Of a stretch of DNA of 64,000 nt, positions 53,852-64,000 are shown piece after piece. The notes under the pieces are model-generated. The model was not told the origin of the DNA. It did no database searches and saw nothing but the letters and a program-made list of their open reading frames with translations. Position numbers and translations under genes: made by a program. Numbering within the stretch: the stretch's first letter is position 1; each line of letters begins with the position of its first letter. This DNA comes from Myxocyprinus asiaticus (lineage: Eukaryota > Chordata > Actinopteri > Cypriniformes > Catostomidae). The stretch spans positions 24,352,156 through 24,416,155 of the forward strand of contig NC_059348.1 in assembly GCF_019703515.2 (NCBI RefSeq). Reading direction: 5' to 3'.

Positions 53852-54478
53852 TTTGGAAGGCTGCGTCCTCCGGCGGTCGCATTTGTCGGCCGCATACGTC
53901 ATCGAGGCTGTCTCGTTTCAGAAAAGCGAGCAGGACACTTCAAATGCAGCCTTGTTACTACTTTCACTGGAATTCGGAGGATGCATGAGGTGTATCCTTC
54001 GTGGGCACTCACAACACACAATTCTTTGCTTCAACGGAAATGTCTTTTAAAAAATGACGCCAATTTGCCCGTAAATATGATGTTCAAACGCAAGGAATGT
54101 TAATTCCCAAGTTGAAGTACCTCAGTAGATGGGTGCAGAGTATATAATATGTATAATTATATTAATATATAATTAAAATAAAGCATTAGACTAAAAGTAC
54201 ACCTGTAAAATCTATTTTCTTTTCTCTCTACATCATTATAATTCTCCTAAATTTCATACATTCCCTTCCAGAGGAACTTTGTTAACGTCTCACTCAAAGC
54301 GCTCGCGCTTGTTAAGGAGTGGTGTGCTGTCATAGCAACCATGATACATTCCGTTTCTGTTTGTCCTGCGATGGCCGTCTCGTTTAAATGAGATTTGTTT
54401 AAAGGAGGACACTCGGTATACTGCAGCCTTCAAAGGCGCGTCCTACCTAGCAAGCAGCTTTCGAAACGAGACACATAG
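53852..54478. mobile_element. CpG-containing foldback-like element in the intergenic gap
   Basis: Left ctttggaaggctgcgtcctc and tgtctcgtttcagaaaagc; right side, inverted, gtctcgtttcgaaagctgct and cctttgaaggctgcag. The ends are related in inverted order; the middle is AT-rich. CpG-rich compared with its surroundings. Family unnamed. Confidence 0.45.
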
Positions 54479-54769
54479 TCTGCCACAGATAGTTTTAGCC
54501 AAGCAGATATACAAGAAGGGAGCGAGAATAGGCTAGAATGGTCTCTGTAACTTGAAATAAAATGTAACTCTGACTTACAATCCATCAGCAAAATACTACA
54601 TTAGCCTCTGCTGGATTTGAATACCCTATCTGATGAGCTCATAATTAATGGCATTTAAATTCACCAACTACCCAATGAATCCACTTTTATGTTAAAGGAC
54701 AAAATAAAATGACTGGAGAAAAAAATAATAATTAAAAGCTGACAAAACATGACATTAGTTTTTTAAGTA

Positions 54770-54775
54770 TTTAAT
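54770..54775 (-). terminator. arhgap29: candidate poly(A) signal ATTAAA for arhgap29
   Basis: The only ATTAAA/AATAAA-type hexamer on the minus strand that I found between 55801 and 54500; about 1.03 kb after the stop. Unconfirmed. Confidence 0.3.
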
Positions 54776-55572
54776 TTGCAAAAAAGATGCATGTCTTCAA
54801 GGTTTGTATATATAGTCAGATATTTATGGCAGCAGGTTATGTGTACTTTATAAAATGTAAACAACTGCATATAATTCAGAAATAAAATGGAAACAGATGC
54901 ACTTACTCTGCCTAAAAACATGCATTAGCAGCACCGTGTTTCCAAGAGATGAACTACAGTATAAACAAATAAAATAGCTGGCAGTAACTGTCTTTTATCA
55001 ACATGTGGTGGCATAGCATTAAAAGTAGAGTATGTAAAAATTCAGGTCACATCTATCAATTAGGCTTAGCAAATGCATCACAATGAGCATGTTGGCATGA
55101 AATTACAGACAATACTAAATGAATTCCAGGATAACACGTAACATCTTTTTTATAACACATTAATATATCCAATTATTTACTTATACAAGCAGTATCTCTT
55201 GAAGCCTCTGGATGGTCATTTTATCATAGTAAAGGTGATAATGAGTTGACACTGGCATAAAAGTACAGATAAAATACCCCAAAAAATAACATAAAAGAGT
55301 GCTCACTTATGAATAAGTGAATGTCACAAATGTTTTGGACCTTAGTTGCATTTTCTGGCTCAAACAGAAGCTTAACAGTACACTAACAGACAATAGCTCT
55401 TCATATACAGAATTTCCACTGAGACGTTTCATGTGTCGTCTCATCTCAAATATTTTTGCCCTTTCTCAAAGGGATATAAAAACATTTCATATATACAGTA
55501 TGGCACACGAAAGACACTTTACATACAAATACATACATATGAAAATAAGGCATTGACAGGTCTATGAGACTT

Positions 55573-55672
55573 AAAGGGGTAATTCACCCAAGTATGAAAA
55601 TTCTGTCATTATTTATATTTACTCACCCTCAAAATGGATTTTCCTTTTGGAGTGAACTAGTCTCTTTAAATC
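55573..55672. mobile_element. short family A MITE in arhgap29 3' UTR
   Basis: taaaggggtaattcacccaa ... ttggagtgaactagtctctt. About 100 bp. Confidence 0.65.
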
Positions 55673-55801
55673 ATGCTATTAAAATGACCAAATAATCATA
55701 TGACCACAGTCTGTGGATTATCTAGTCACTTGCCGATTGTAATATATGAGGAGGATATTGTGCCAAGCATGGCAAAAGCTGAACATCTAGAGGATACATG
55801 T

Positions 55802-56811
55802 TTAAACAAAGTGGGCCTCTCTGTGCTCCAGTTCATGCATACGGCGACTTCGTCTCTGGTACAGTGGTTTGGCCTCTGTGGGGCTGAGCTCCTCAGCACT
55901 GGAGCTCAGAGACTGAGGGGGCGAGAGCGTGACAGGGCTGAGTGAATCACACTCCGACTGTCCCTCCTCAACTCGTCCTGTCTGCACAAATACAGTGCCT
56001 GCTGACAGTGTCGTTGTAACAGTCGGTTTGGCTACCATTGTAGCTGTAGTCATTGTAGGTGTGGTGGGGGGCGTGTCCACTGTTCTGGAGACTGTCGCAA
56101 TGGTTGCCATGGCCACTGTTGGAACTATGGTAATGGCTGTTGTATAAACATTTCCGGTAGTAGTGGTTGATGCCACTGAAACAGTCTTTGCCACCAAGTC
56201 AAATGACCTGAACTGGCTTCCTGAAGGAGGTTTATAGAAAGTTCCAGGAGGGGGTTTTAATATCCGTGGTGCTCTGAAGGTTAACGGCGCTGTGCTGGAC
56301 TGACCAGTTTCATCTTTCCTAGTGGCTCTGTCAGGGCTGCTGGTATAAGGGCTGCTGTGGGGTGTTATATTGATGCTGCCTGTTCCTGGGACATTCTCAT
56401 CAGATTTTGCTTTATCCATCACACCAGAGGGCGGAAGGTTGGCCACTATCATTGCCGTTCTGGGTGTCACATCGTAATGCCTGTACTGTTTGTCCCAGGT
56501 CCTCCTCAGTGTCTGAGTGTCAATGAATGGGTTCCTGTAGTAGTTGGTGAGTCGTGGTGTTGAAGGCTTCTCTGGTTCGGTGGTCTCCTGAATGGCAGCG
56601 GGGGGGCAGCCGCGTTCTGCTGTGTTGCGGCTGTTACACTCGTTAATCAGTCGGTCCACAGGCATACTGATGGGTCGAGACACCTGTTTGGAGCGCTGGG
56701 GACGCAGCTGCACCATTCGGCTGCTGGCACCGGGCCGGCTGAACACAGATGTGGATTTCTGCATCTCTGCAGGAGCTGAACCAACCCCGTTCATGTCTGA
56801 TCCATCACCTG
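55802..56811 (-). CDS. arhgap29: arhgap29 last coding exon
   Basis: 1,010 nt including the stop. Conserved tail blocks separated by a threonine-rich insert (TTTTGNVYTT, TPPTTPTMTTATMVA). Ends RRMHELEHREAHFV, matching the PDZ-binding QFV end of human ARHGAP29. Confidence 0.94.
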
Positions 56812-59800
56812 CTAAGGATAAATGATCAAAGTTCAGCCGTGAAACTCTATGTGGCGTAAGCTGATAGGTTAGTTGAGCTTGTTAACTGTTAGCCAATCAG
56901 CTCGCTCACATGTGACATGTTAAACCACTTGGCTTGCATGGTGTAAGCTGATTGTTCCTTTGACATGTAATCAGGTAGCCAATCAACTTGCATCTCTCTA
57001 TTTGTGTAACATTTAAAATCACTTAGTTTTGCAGACAAGTGGTTTCACTGCAGCAACATGCTTTTTTCAGGGTTTTTTCTCTGAAAATGCTATTTGCAGG
57101 GGCTTTTCTTTTATGAACTTGCACGGTAAGATCTGCTTTTCGCCATGACACATTGAAGCATGTCTTTAACAAGGTAAGCCTTAGCCTAATCTAGACATCG
57201 CTATTTTAGGTCATTAGATGAAATAAATTCACCCATAGCTAGTCTAAGTCACTAGTTAAATAAGCTCTGGGCTTTCTGGTTCAAGTACATATTATGAGTC
57301 AGGTCACTAGCCGTTTAAACCATTCGGCCAAGCAGGACGAGGCACACATAGAAATTTTGTTCATTAGCATTACGCCATTTGCCATAGGCACACCTAGCTA
57401 GCATACCCATGGTGCACATGGCTCTTCAGAGCAGAAGCAGTACACAAGTCTTGGCGATAGATCCGCTTGGTTGGGGGGTTGTGTTTTGTGTTTGTGTAAT
57501 GAGTTTTGTGCAGCTACCCTGCTTTGTTGGGGAATTGCTTGTAATGTCTATTTGTGCAGCCGCATATCGTACATGCTTGATACAGCATGGCTTGCCTTTT
57601 GTCTAATTGTGCAGCTGCAGCATGTAGAAAATACACATACATAACTCAGTATGTATGTGTATCTTCTAGCAGTAGCATTAATCGGCACCGATAACAGATT
57701 TCTGGAACTATCGGTTATCTGCAAAAATCCATAGCAATAGTTTTTCCCCATTGCGTTCGGTGCTGGAGCGGCTGGGAAAGGTCCGCTGTTGTTATACAGT
57801 TTGAAAGCGGCCTCTAGAGGCGAAATAAAAACTATCACTTCACTGATGCCTTATGGTGTTTGTTTTGACATGCGAGACTACACTCTGCATGGAGCGGAAC
57901 ACTTCAGATGAAGACTTAAAACATCAACAACGAAAAGGTATGTATACAGTACACTACAGTACACGTTGTCATCATTATAAAGTAATTAATTTGTTGACTA
58001 GATTCTGCATTCGTAGAGAACAGCAGTATGTTTGCAGACAAGGATGAGAGGATGCTAACATTAAAGCTAACCTCAAGCGGTTACAAAAATGTGACAAAAA
58101 TACACGCAAGTCCTACCCAAATGTTTAAATGTCACAATTGTTACCATCTATTACCATCTATTTGCATTAGTTTATATCAAGCTGGTGACATTTATGCATT
58201 CATTAGCCAGCTAAGTTGCATATTTAAAGCTAGTGACGTGAGAAAGCAAATTAATATCTTCATGCAGTCGAGAGAAACATATAAACAAATCAGAAACGCA
58301 TCTGATTATAATTAAAATGTTATCCTCACTGTATACATGACTTCAGATCGATCACATTCTTGCGCTAAAAAAGGCTAGACAACAAATACAGCTTGACAGA
58401 AAGCAGGTGTCTCAATATGCTTTTAAAGTTCTTTTTAATTAGACACGTCATCTAAAAAACAGCGCTCCTGCATGAGATGTTGAATAAACAAAAACAAAGA
58501 GAAACAGGAAAGATGTTCAACTTGGAAATGTGTGTCTCAAGATCCTCGTGTTCGGTTCCAGTCTGTTGTGTTCCATCTGTTTGAACAGCCTCTGGCCGGG
58601 GCTCATAGTCTGAGCCGCTTCACCACCAAGTTCAGCCGAATACCACTGCTATCTGGGAATATTGCTACTCTACATACAACTGTACTGAATAAAAACAATG
58701 TGGTATTTTGCTGTTATTATGAAGCTTGAGTCTGGAGTAGTAGGAATCAGTGCAAGTGTAACACCATGTGAGCTGTCTATTGAAGCATTTTCCCCCCTCA
58801 TTTTACTTTTGACTTAACATTTGAGAATATAGACCGACTAAAACTTTTTATTTATTTATTTTATGCACATTAGTTGAAAATGAAATGCTCTTTTTTAACA
58901 GCCAGGATAGGAATGTTCTATGCAATAATATAACAGTGCTGAATGGTTTATGTATTTATTGCGCACTCTTGTGGACTAAGGAAACAACGTCAATTTAAAA
59001 ATCAGCTGACTTTAAAATTCGAATATTAGTTAATATATATTCATATTTATATATATTAATTTCATTAAAAAAGTACATTTTCATGGTTCAGTCAGTACTG
59101 TTTATTTTTTTAATAAAGTTCAACACTATTTTACTTTGAGTGTTATTTTTTCATTCAGTATCAATTTTTAAAACTATCAGTTGATTAATCGGTTATCGAC
59201 AGGTACGGCCAAGTTAGTTATCGGTAAAATCCACTACTCAGTATTTTCTCAGTACTTGCTTTGCAGCAGCAGCAGCATAGCAGATCTAGTCCACCAAGAC
59301 CAATATCCTATCAATATGTTATACCCACATTAACATGCAAAATCTTTCAAAGAATTGTCATGACGGAAATACTCTTACCTCTAATTTATACAAGCTATTA
59401 ATAAAAAAAAAAAGACACTAAAATGTGACTAATTATGGTCAACATGAAACAACATCAACAATCTGCTGTCTTAGTGAAATGGGATATTTAATGAGGATTT
59501 CTTTTTTTTTTTAATGTAGGGTAGGGTTTGATTTATTCCTCTCCAGAAACACAGCCGGCACCTCCTTTTGACTTGAAGTCAAGTTCACTCTTGAGAGCAT
59601 CTTGACATATCCAAATGTTGATGCTTCAAATCCATTGTTATTTGCTATTATTGTCGTAACCTTTATTATATTAATGCTAAACCTGTATTAAAGTACTGCA
59701 TGTCTATTGGGATGATTTTAGAAAGGCTGTATTAACATAGTAACATACTGTAGTAGCATAAAACAATGCTTAAATAGTTGTTTAGAAACACTCTTTTCTT

Positions 59801-61963
59801 TGAAATAATGTGCACTGATGAATCATGCATAATAAGACCAGGAACGTGTATTAAGAAAAATAATAGGGTCAATTTTGATTTCATACTAACCAGGTGTTTG
59901 TGCTCTGTCTTCCCCAGCCTTTACCTCCTCCATCAACTGTGTGGAGGAAATTACAGACGAGTGTCTCTTGAAGACCTTAGCACTCTGTATGCAAAATAAA
60001 CAGTTCAATAATTCTAATCATCCCAAAAAAGATTCTAAACAAGCTCTGTGAGGTCTTGTACGTCACAGCTTCCATTCTCCTCCCCATCTCACCTCTTTGA
60101 TATCCATGAGTGATCTGGAGTGGCGGCTGAGTTTTGGCTCTTTGTCCTGTATGTTGGGCAAAGCCTGTGGTGCCGTTGGACTGGTGGGAGACATGGGACT
60201 GAGGGGCATGTCAAAAATCATCTGATTGTGTTTGATAAGCAGTTCCACCATGTGGGCCTGGTGTGGGTAGTCAACCAGAGAGGACAGGGACACTTCTGCC
60301 TCCAACTGCCTGGGCTTGATGAGTGTGGGACCGAAGATGATACCCAGGTTGCTAGCTGTCATCTTGTTCTCCTCAGCTTGCTCTGTTACTCTGTAGAACA
60401 ATAAACAGCACAGTTGTGGAGTGGTGGATTACTTTTTTTAGATAAGTTGGTGTTGATAAATTGTAGTGAATCTTCTATTTCAGGGCAAAGATGAGTAACC
60501 TAAAGCAGGGGTTCAAAACTGGTGGGTCACAACCCAATATCAGTCTGTTCTGATGCAAGATGACGCAAATAATAAAATGCAACTAATTACATAATCGTGA
60601 AGTTAGGAGAGCAAAATAAATAAGCTTACTGACTTTTAAAAGGGAGGAGAAATGCTTCCAAAATCTTTTGTTGTTCAAGTCAATGGCTGTAATCAAATTA
60701 TACCATATTTTGGCACAAATTCAACCGTGACTTGGTAGAAGACAAATTAAGCAAATTACATGGCAAGTCCAATATAAAATCTGGGTCCTCAAGCAAAACC
60801 ATTTGAAAACCACTGTCTTAAATATCCTAAACTACAAACACACAATGAAAAAACAGACTGAGAATAATGGATTCAAGCTTGTGGATTCTAAGTGTAAGCG
60901 TTTGTGTACCTGTGCAGATGAGCAATAAGGAACTGCAGGGTTTTGTAGTGGGCCGCAGGAAGGTGGCGAAGCAGATCTCTGATTTTGAAGATGACTCTCT
61001 TGAGCTCAATGCTGAGGCACAGCTGCTCTCCTGATGATTTACCTTTAGCTGAGTCAGTTTCATCCACCAAGATGTTCTGAGTCTCTTTTGCCAACCCGAT
61101 GACATCATTATAATACCGATACAGAATCAATGGCTCCGGCAGCTGAAAAAAAATGTAAATGTCATTTTTTAAAGTTTCTGCTAAATAAAAGAGGCCTATT
61201 AAACCAAGTGTTGGACAAAAACAAAACTTGTACGTTCAGGCATTATGAAAGTGGGATAGGTATATCTGTCCTACCACACCTGTCTCAGGTAAAGTTTGAG
61301 CACGTTGCTTATGTCATGTGGGTGGAGATCAGAAAGCTCCACTAAGTCTTTTCCATTCTCGAAGGCCTGGCACAGCTTTTCCACACGAGACTTTGCACCA
61401 TTCACCCGGTAAATGCCCTTGAAATACACAGAAAGATGACTCACAAACCTCAAAATAAACCTTAAAGTCTTAAATACCTTTTTTTATATTATTTTGTTAC
61501 ATTTCTGCTTCTCTACCTTAATGTTCAGGGCACGACTTTCAATTTCAGACGTGCATTTTTTGATGATAAAGGGGATGCCGTCAGGACTGTTCTTAGCCAC
61601 CTGGGCAAAGTCGATCCCAAACAGGTGCAGTCTACCCTGGAGCTTCTTATGACCACACTGAATGGCAAGAGTCTCCAGGCATTTCTTATGACAGGCCAAG
61701 GAGCACTATGTAATGAGAATCAGAGCAATGACAACCAGCTCTATTCAACAATGTGAAAAGAATCAAAGTGGGTTTTAATGATCATGATGATGCTGATACC
61801 TCCTCACACTCAGCGCCATGGAACACCACCAGGCTGTCACACTCTCTGCATTTGGAGGGCGCTCGCAGTTTACGCAACTTGTGGGTGTGGGCTGCTTTTG
61901 ACATCTGAGCATTTCGGAATGGCCTGGGAGAACTGGCCGTTTCCAACACCATCTCAGCAAGAC
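55802..61963 (-). CDS. arhgap29: arhgap29, Rho GTPase-activating protein 29 (last seven coding exons)
   Basis: Stimulates GTP hydrolysis on Rho-family GTPases, RhoA preferentially, and works with Rap1/Rasip1 in vascular and epithelial contexts (family knowledge). About 708 codons are here, joined in phase: exons 61963-61800, 61705-61517, 61417-61280, 61142-60910, 60390-60093, 59984-59891, 56811-55802. Domains: C1 zinc finger (THKLRKL, CREC, CEEC, HKKC, CGH); RhoGAP with arginine finger in GIYRVNG, then LKLYLRQLPEPLI and NKMTASNLGIIFGPTL; then a proline/serine/threonine-rich tail ending in AHFV. Tail blocks RPISMPVDRL, WDKQY, APRILKP and TFYKPP identify ARHGAP29 rather than HMHA1 or GMIP, although the C1-GAP core is HMHA1-like. 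The N-terminal F-BAR exons are outside the recognised region. Head-to-tail with abca4. Confidence 0.92.
57670..59240. mobile_element. possible hAT-like element, about 1.5 kb
   Basis: Left ggcaccgataacagatttct, aactatcggttatctgcaaa; right gattaatcggttatcgacag, gttatcggtaaaatccacta. Ends are related in inverted order. No transposase recognised inside. arhgap29 intron. Confidence 0.45.
59241..59890. other. arhgap29 intron remainder
   Basis: AT-rich, no element recognised. Confidence 0.5.
59891..59984 (-). CDS. arhgap29: arhgap29 small exon in the tail
   Basis: 94 nt. SAKVFKRHSSVISSTQLMEE VKAGEDRAQTP. Acceptor ATACAG, donor GTTAGT, phases consistent. Confidence 0.85.
60093..60390 (-). CDS. arhgap29: arhgap29 exon: RhoGAP end and Pro/Ser linker
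   Basis: 298 nt. VTEQAEENKMTASNLGIIFG PTLIKPR, SLSSLVDYPHQAHMVELLI, then a PLSPMSPTSPTAPQ linker and HSRSLMDIKE. Donor GTGAGA. Confidence 0.96.
60506..60816. mobile_element. hAT-like MITE (family G), complete
   Basis: Starts caggggttcaaaactggtgg gtcaca and ends ccatttgaaaaccactg. Partial relatives at 10527 and 25411. Confidence 0.65.
60910..61142 (-). CDS. arhgap29: arhgap29 exon: RhoGAP middle
   Basis: 233 nt. LPEPLILYRYYNDVIGLAKE, then a variable insert, then IRDLLRHLPAAHYKTLQFLI AHLHR. Donor GTACAC. Confidence 0.95.
61280..61417 (-). CDS. arhgap29: arhgap29 exon: RhoGAP arginine finger
   Basis: 138 nt, phase 0 at both ends. GIYRVNGAKSRVEKLCQAFE with the catalytic arginine, then HPHDISNVLKLYLRQ. 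Donor GTGTGG. Confidence 0.97.
61517..61705 (-). CDS. arhgap29: arhgap29 exon: end of C1, start of RhoGAP
   Basis: 189 nt. CSLACHKKCLETLAIQCGHK completes C1; LFGIDFAQVAKNSPDGIPFI IKKCTSEIE begins the GAP domain. Donor GTAGAG. Confidence 0.95.
61800..61963 (-). CDS. arhgap29: arhgap29 exon: pre-C1 and first half of C1
   Basis: 164 nt. LAEMVLETASSPRPFRNAQM then HKLRKLRAPSKCRECDSLVV FHGAECEE: first zinc ligands of C1. Donor GTATCA. Confidence 0.93.
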
Positions 61964-61984
61964 CTGGGATGAGAGAAGACATGA

Positions 61985-64000
61985 TCTGTCAGCTAGTTTA
62001 AAAATATTGTTAAAATAGTCATTACTGACTCAAAACCAATCTGATTCCAATAAGAAAATGAAAAGTTCAGGTTTGACATTGCAACATCAAGAAGTATAAG
62101 GGATGGGAACTGTGACATGCACAGACCTTAGCAGGGACAGGGGCGGAAGGATGAAAAAGATGGCCAGATTTTCCCGAGAGCGAATGTGTGTATATTGTAA
62201 AGGAACTGAATGAATGTGGTAATCTGGCAGGCTTTTTAAGTAGCTTTTTAGAAAATTCTCTTGACATTGTCTAAGAAAATTATCTATAAAAAAACCAAAG
62301 TAGAGCGTTATCACCCAGATCAGAACTAGAACATGGGAAGACCTGTGACTTATGTGACCTATTGTGCTTTTAGGTTTTGGCAAGTACAGTGTCATATATT
62401 CTTAATGCAAATATTATTAGGTAATCATTTAAAATCAATTTAAGGTTTTGTAAATAATTTCTTTGTCTTTAATTAATTCTGAATTTTGTACAGTATCTCC
62501 TAAGAGTCCACTTTATTTTGAGTATGTCTTGTCAGGTTTGTGCTCAAAAAATGAGCCACCAGTTAAAGTAGTTCACCTAAAAATGGAAAATTTACTCTTA
62601 CTCACTCATTTACTCACCCTTATGTTGTTCAAAATCCATATGCTGTTTTTTTTTTTCTTGGAACATAAAAATAGATATGTTAAGAAGCTCTATTCCATAG
62701 AATAACAGTTTATAGTGAGCAGGAGCTATCAAGCTTCATGAAGAACAAATACTATAAAGCACTATTAAAGGTTCAGCATAAAGGCATCATAACAATAGTC
62801 CATATGACAAGTGCACTATGTTCCAAAATTTCTAGGGACATACAACAGCTATGTGTTGTATGGACTACTTTTATGGTATTTTTATAATGATTTTCATTTC
62901 TTCTCATTGGACCTTGACAGCAGTGGTCAACATGAACAGCATGAACTGTTTTTGTATGGAAAAGAGCAGTGTTAGGATTCTTGAAGAAAAGATTGTGTTA
63001 ATATTCTACTGGGGGGAAAAACACAGTGAGGATCAACTTAAGGGCAGTAAATAATTTTGTATATTTTATTTTTGTTCGCCAGCTGACACAGTCATGTCAT
63101 TTTACAGATACATTAGTGATGAAAAGAAATTAAATTTCTATTCTTTTTTTCTTTGAGACGGCACAAAAAAGAAAGAAAAGATGACCGAAACTGGCAAATT
63201 GCTAGCAATGCAGACACAGTGTTTGTCTTATACTGTGTGAACTTTAAAAATACATGTATCTTTTAAAACCAAAAATTATGCAATTTTGGGCAATTCAATG
63301 TTCTGGGGCGCATGCCAAACTGCATTTATTGCTTCTTTGAAAAGCACTGCTGCGGGAGGGGACACCACTCGAAAGATCGTTCAAAACAAAAGTGAGAAAA
63401 TGAATCTTTTCCCGAAGGGCCCTTCCACAAGACTGTTAGCGTAGGGTACATTCATCTAGTAATGTCATGTTTCCTGCAGAGTACCCAGTTCAAGGGCTCT
63501 GCACTTTGGAGTGAGTAGGGCATGGGGAGGATCACTTGTGATTAGGATCCACCCCTGATCTCCTGTAGCGTGCGCTGTTAAAGGCACCTGTGCTTAATTT
63601 TCTTTACTACATCCGCCATTTACAAAGCAATCTCATAACACATTATTACTGTTATTGTGAGATTATTACGAGATTTGAATTTTTTATTTAACTATTTTAA
63701 TTTAATTATAAAAATGTCTCCCCTTTTTCTGGCTCGTGCCCCTGATGCCCCCGTTCTGTGCCCGTCACAGGATGGGAATCATAAGGAATTTAATGATTTT
63801 TATTCCACTTTACAATTACGATTCCTCATTCAATTAATGATTCCTTTGGTAGTTTTAAGGAAAAACACCCCTCCCTCTCCAAATAATTGGTCCTAACTAT
63901 CTACTAAACAAAAACAATACTATTTTTGTATTTATTTCACATATTTAAATTTCCCACATATTTCAAACAAAGTACCATTTGCTACAATAAAACTCTGTGT
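61985..64000. other. probable arhgap29 intron, no exon recognised
   Basis: A decayed family A MITE covers about 62566-63055 (gttcacctaaaaatggaaaa; central tagtccatatgac/gtatggactac). 63300-63600 is less AT-rich and may be an old repeat. I found no upstream arhgap29 exon. Confidence 0.45.

Larger units (their letters stand above)
54480..55801 (-). other. arhgap29: arhgap29 3' untranslated region (probable extent to about 54750)
   Basis: Sequence after the stop at 55802. A candidate ATTAAA poly(A) signal is at 54770-54775 (minus), with a T-rich stretch downstream. A short family A MITE lies at 55573-55672. Confidence 0.35.

Noticed and set aside
55802..61963. HMHA1 (ARHGAP45) or GMIP instead of arhgap29
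   Set aside because: The C1-GAP core resembles HMHA1, but the tail blocks and the abca4 neighbour fit ARHGAP29.
62125..62165. Possible upstream arhgap29 exon ending at a gtctgt donor
   Set aside because: No conserved residues, a weak donor and no clear acceptor.
1..64000. CRISPR arrays, bacterial operons, phage
   Set aside because: No regularly spaced identical repeats and no bacterial gene organisation; spliced vertebrate genes throughout.

Overview
This window is vertebrate, most likely teleost and probably cyprinid. It has long AT-rich introns, phase-preserved spliced exons, and interspersed repeats typical of ray-finned fish: tRNA-headed SINEs, a 5S-headed SINE3-like element, Tc1 transposons, a DIRS-type retroelement and many foldback MITEs. 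The species call is an inference from repeat content, not a search result.

Two protein-coding genes are visible, both on the minus strand. Positions 2307-52023 hold exons 1-30 of abca4, the photoreceptor retinoid-lipid ABC transporter. They join in phase into 1,535 codons covering the first membrane helix, the first extracellular domain, the first membrane domain, the complete first nucleotide-binding domain and the start of the second extracellular domain. The remaining exons lie beyond base 1. Positions 55802-61963 hold the last seven coding exons of arhgap29 (C1 zinc finger, RhoGAP domain, long C-terminal tail). Its upstream exons (F-BAR half) lie beyond base 64000, or in 62-64 kb where I cannot recognise them. 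The arhgap29-then-abca4 order in one orientation is the order I recall for human 1p22; the ABCA7/HMHA1 pair is arranged the other way round. The gap between the two genes is about 3.8 kb.

The introns form a dense record of nested insertions. From left to right: an L1-like LINE remnant (1-2220, intron 30); a SINE3-like element carrying a solo LTR, with a Tc1 transposon inserted in the LTR's target duplication (8145-10455, intron 23); a triple nest in intron 15 (16584-17798); a TTAA-flanked DNA element with a coding fragment (27072-27667) and a 6,456-bp DIRS element (28019-34474) inside a foldback MITE, both in intron 10; a tract in intron 7 (39131-40415) carrying a second copy of the 3' end of abca4 exon 2 attached to a SINE; a self-complementary Tc1 remnant (43188-43518, intron 6); and a SINE in intron 2 (50959-51363) that is the likely source of the intron 7 copy.

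The strongest unusual observation is that intron 2 to intron 7 copy. It looks like SINE-associated 5' transduction of genic sequence: 23 nt of exon 2, its splice donor and about 100 bp of intron 2, capped by a second SINE head. No operon, CRISPR array or previously unknown gene system was seen.
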